This document shows positions 62,364-64,000 of a stretch of 64,000 bases of DNA, piece by piece. Position numbers and translations under genes: made by a program. This DNA comes from Tritonibacter aquimaris (GTDB taxonomy: Bacteria > Pseudomonadota > Alphaproteobacteria > Rhodobacterales > Rhodobacteraceae). Location: the NCBI RefSeq assembly GCF_009617595.1, contig NZ_WIXK01000006.1:124001-188000 (forward strand), given 5' to 3'. Position 1 is the stretch's first letter. Each line of letters starts with the position of its first letter. Below the pieces are notes generated by a model. That model was not told the DNA's origin and ran no database searches. It saw only the letters and a list, made by a program, of their open reading frames with translations.

Positions 62364-62933
62364 ATGACCCTGGTGACACGGTATCTTGTCATCCAGGATG
62401 GTCTGTCCGAGTTTGTCGGGCGGGCCATTTCTTGGCTGGCACTCATGATGATTGCCGTGCTGATGCTCGAAATCATCGCGCGCTATTTTCTGAACTCACC
62501 AACCATCTGGGCGCATGAAACCAGCACCATGCTTTATGGTGCGTTTTGTATGCTCGCTGGGGCGTATACGATGCGCCATCAGGGCCATGTGCGCTCTGAG
62601 GTGATCTACGGCATGATGGGGCCGCGCGGCAAAGCCTTCTGCGACACCATTATCTATGTGCTGACGCTGATTGTGCTGGCGGTTTTCTTCAAGCTCGCGG
62701 TGGAGTTTGCTGCCGAAAGCTGGGCTGTGCGCGAATATTCCAACAAAAGCATCTGGCAACCGGTGATCTACCCGATCAAAACCGTGATCCCCGTTTCGGT
62801 GGGATTGGTGATTTTGCAAAGCATTGCAGAGCTTGTGCGTGCTGTTCTGACGCTCTTGGGCGTGGATTATGAGGATCCGCGTGAACCGGATGCTGAGATC
62901 GACCCGGCGCTGATGGATAGCGCCCCAGAGTGA
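62364..62933 (+). CDS. dctQ: TRAP transporter small permease subunit (DctQ)
   Basis: The 189-residue membrane protein has four hydrophobic helices. It shows the DctQ pattern (MLEIIARYFLNSPTIWAHETSTML; GAYTMRHQGHVRSEVIYG, by parts). It starts 2 bp after dctP. It couples the binding protein to the large subunit. Confidence 0.92.
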   Translation: MTLVTRYLVIQDGLSEFVGRAISWLALMMIAVLMLEIIARYFLNSPTIWAHETSTMLYGAFCMLAGAYTMRHQGHVRSEVIYGMMGPRGKAFCDTIIYVLTLIVLAVFFKLAVEFAAESWAVREYSNKSIWQPVIYPIKTVIPVSVGLVILQSIAELVRAVLTLLGVDYEDPREPDAEIDPALMDSAPE

Positions 62934-62982
62934 TCCAGAGCGATCTGGAATAGGGCGGGGGGCCGTCCGGGAAGGACTAAAA

Positions 62983-64000
62983 ATGATTGAACTCGATCCG
63001 TTGGCTGTGACCGCGATCATGTTCCTGTCGATGCTGGGTTTGATGGCGCTGGGTTCGCCGCTGGCCTGGGCGTTGACAATTACCGGTGTGGGCAGCGGTT
63101 ATATGCTGTGGGGGCCGGGGGGGCTCGATCTGCTGGTCAGCTCCACCTATAGCGCCATGGATAATTTCCTGCTGGTGGCGCTGCCGATGTTTATCTTTAT
63201 GGGCTTGGTGTTGCAGCGCTCAGGGATCACCGATGATCTCTTTGAAATGATACACAAACTCATGGGTGGCGTGCCCGGTGGGCTTGGTGTTGGTACCGTC
63301 ATCATCTGTGCGCTGATTGCGGCTATGGCTGGGGTGTCGGGCGCGGCAACGGTGTCTTTGGGCATCATCGCGCTGCCTGCGATGCTGAAACGCGGCTATG
63401 ACAAAAAACTTGTTACCGGCACCATTATGGCAGGGGGCGCGCTTGGCTTTCTGATCCCGCCGTCTGTTTTGATGATCATCTATGCGTTTCTCAGCCGCGA
63501 CTCTGTGGGCAAACTCTTTGCTGCGGGTCTGATGCCGGGCCTGATGCTTGCGGGCATTTATATGGGCTATGTGCTGCTGCGCTGCCGTCTGAACCCGGAT
63601 CTGGGGCCGCCCGCACCCGCAGAAGAGCGCTTTAGTGGTATCGAAAAGCTGAAGTCCCTGCGCCATCTGATTGGTCCGGGCGTGCTGATTGCTTCGGTGC
63701 TCGGTTGCATCATTGGGGGTGTCACATCACCGTCTGAGGCTTCGGCGATTGGGGCGTTTGGGTCTTTGATCATTGCTGCGCTGCATGGGCGGGTGAACTG
63801 GGACATGCTGCGTTATGTGATGGCCACCACAGCCAAGCTGATGGGCATGCTGATGTGGATCACCATTGCGGCAGTGTTTTTCTCCAAAGTCTATGTGGGC
63901 CTTGGTGCAGGCATGATCGTGGGTGAGCTGATCGAAGATTTTGAGCTCTCGCCGATGTTTGTGATCATTGCGATGCTGGCCACCTATTTTGTGCTCGGCA
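62983..64000 (+). CDS. dctM: TRAP transporter large permease subunit (DctM), partial at window end
   Basis: The frame runs open from the ATG at 62983 to the end of the window, about 339 codons of an expected 430-450. It encodes a multi-helix protein with the DctM features AAMAGVSGAATVSLGIIALPAMLKRGYDKK (by parts) and GGALGFLIPPSVLMIIYAF. GAAGGA lies upstream. The C-terminal third is outside the window. It forms a TRAP operon with dctPQ. Confidence 0.92.
   Translation, partial: MIELDPLAVTAIMFLSMLGLMALGSPLAWALTITGVGSGYMLWGPGGLDLLVSSTYSAMDNFLLVALPMFIFMGLVLQRSGITDDLFEMIHKLMGGVPGGLGVGTVIICALIAAMAGVSGAATVSLGIIALPAMLKRGYDKKLVTGTIMAGGALGFLIPPSVLMIIYAFLSRDSVGKLFAAGLMPGLMLAGIYMGYVLLRCRLNPDLGPPAPAEERFSGIEKLKSLRHLIGPGVLIASVLGCIIGGVTSPSEASAIGAFGSLIIAALHGRVNWDMLRYVMATTAKLMGMLMWITIAAVFFSKVYVGLGAGMIVGELIEDFELSPMFVIIAMLATYFVLG

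Noticed and set aside
1-64000. CRISPR arrays, insertion sequences, prophage or origin of replication
   Set aside because: No regularly spaced repeats, transposase, integrase, phage structural genes, parAB or dnaA-type clusters were seen on either strand.

Overview
The window reads as GC-rich, gene-dense chromosomal DNA of a marine alphaproteobacterium, most likely the Roseobacter group of the Rhodobacterales. This rests on gene content: a monomeric NADP isocitrate dehydrogenase, a cyoABCD-surf1 operon, a taurine-pyruvate-type aminotransferase, a smo/mtl polyol cluster, BCCT and TRAP transporters for marine osmolytes, and separate mnmC-like genes. No insertion sequence, prophage, CRISPR array, rRNA or replication origin was seen. 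One tRNA gene is present, tRNA-Gln(TTG).

Layout. 0-16.8 kb is mostly housekeeping: lipoprotein, map, sfsA, a molybdopterin-binding/GNAT/OmpA-like run, LysR, rppH, a PfkB sugar kinase with nth, an Ada-like methyltransferase, an OmpA lipoprotein, an FMN reductase, a divergent FAD-oxidase/mnmD pair, a lytic transglycosylase and dapA. 16.8-25.3 kb is regulatory and stress-related: an ECF41-type sigma factor with its carboxymuconolactone-decarboxylase-like partner and a recognisable cognate promoter, a MocR regulator, an ArsR-ArsP pair, a taurine-pyruvate-type transaminase, purU and a MOSC protein. 25.5-31.8 kb holds surf1-cyoDCBA and a divergent MFS transporter. 32-38 kb holds a glycosyltransferase, icd and a chemoreceptor. 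At 38.3-41.6 kb a tRNA-Gln gene is followed by a decayed SDR fragment and an orphan adenylation-carrier-reductase enzyme. 41.9-49.7 kb is a LacI-controlled mannitol/polyol uptake and catabolism operon.

50.0-59.6 kb is the most interesting part. A tight minus-strand operon encodes a DUF1185 protein, an alpha/beta hydrolase, a flavin reductase with a decayed Nudix-like tail, a luciferase-like monooxygenase, an aldehyde dehydrogenase, a BCCT betaine transporter and a succinate-semialdehyde dehydrogenase. It is divergent from a GntR/FCD regulator, a DUF1330 protein and a carboxymuconolactone-decarboxylase-like protein. The enzyme set matches, function by function, the tgnABCDE route for trigonelline (N-methylnicotinate) ring opening known from Acinetobacter. 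The BCCT carrier suits a betaine substrate. The accessory genes and the regulator differ, so this may be an uncharacterised pyridinium-betaine catabolic variant.

59.8-64 kb holds an AlkX/YcaQ-type DNA glycosylase and a TRAP transporter (the large subunit runs off the window). The TRAP genes lie behind a long AT-rich promoter region with several perfect dyads.
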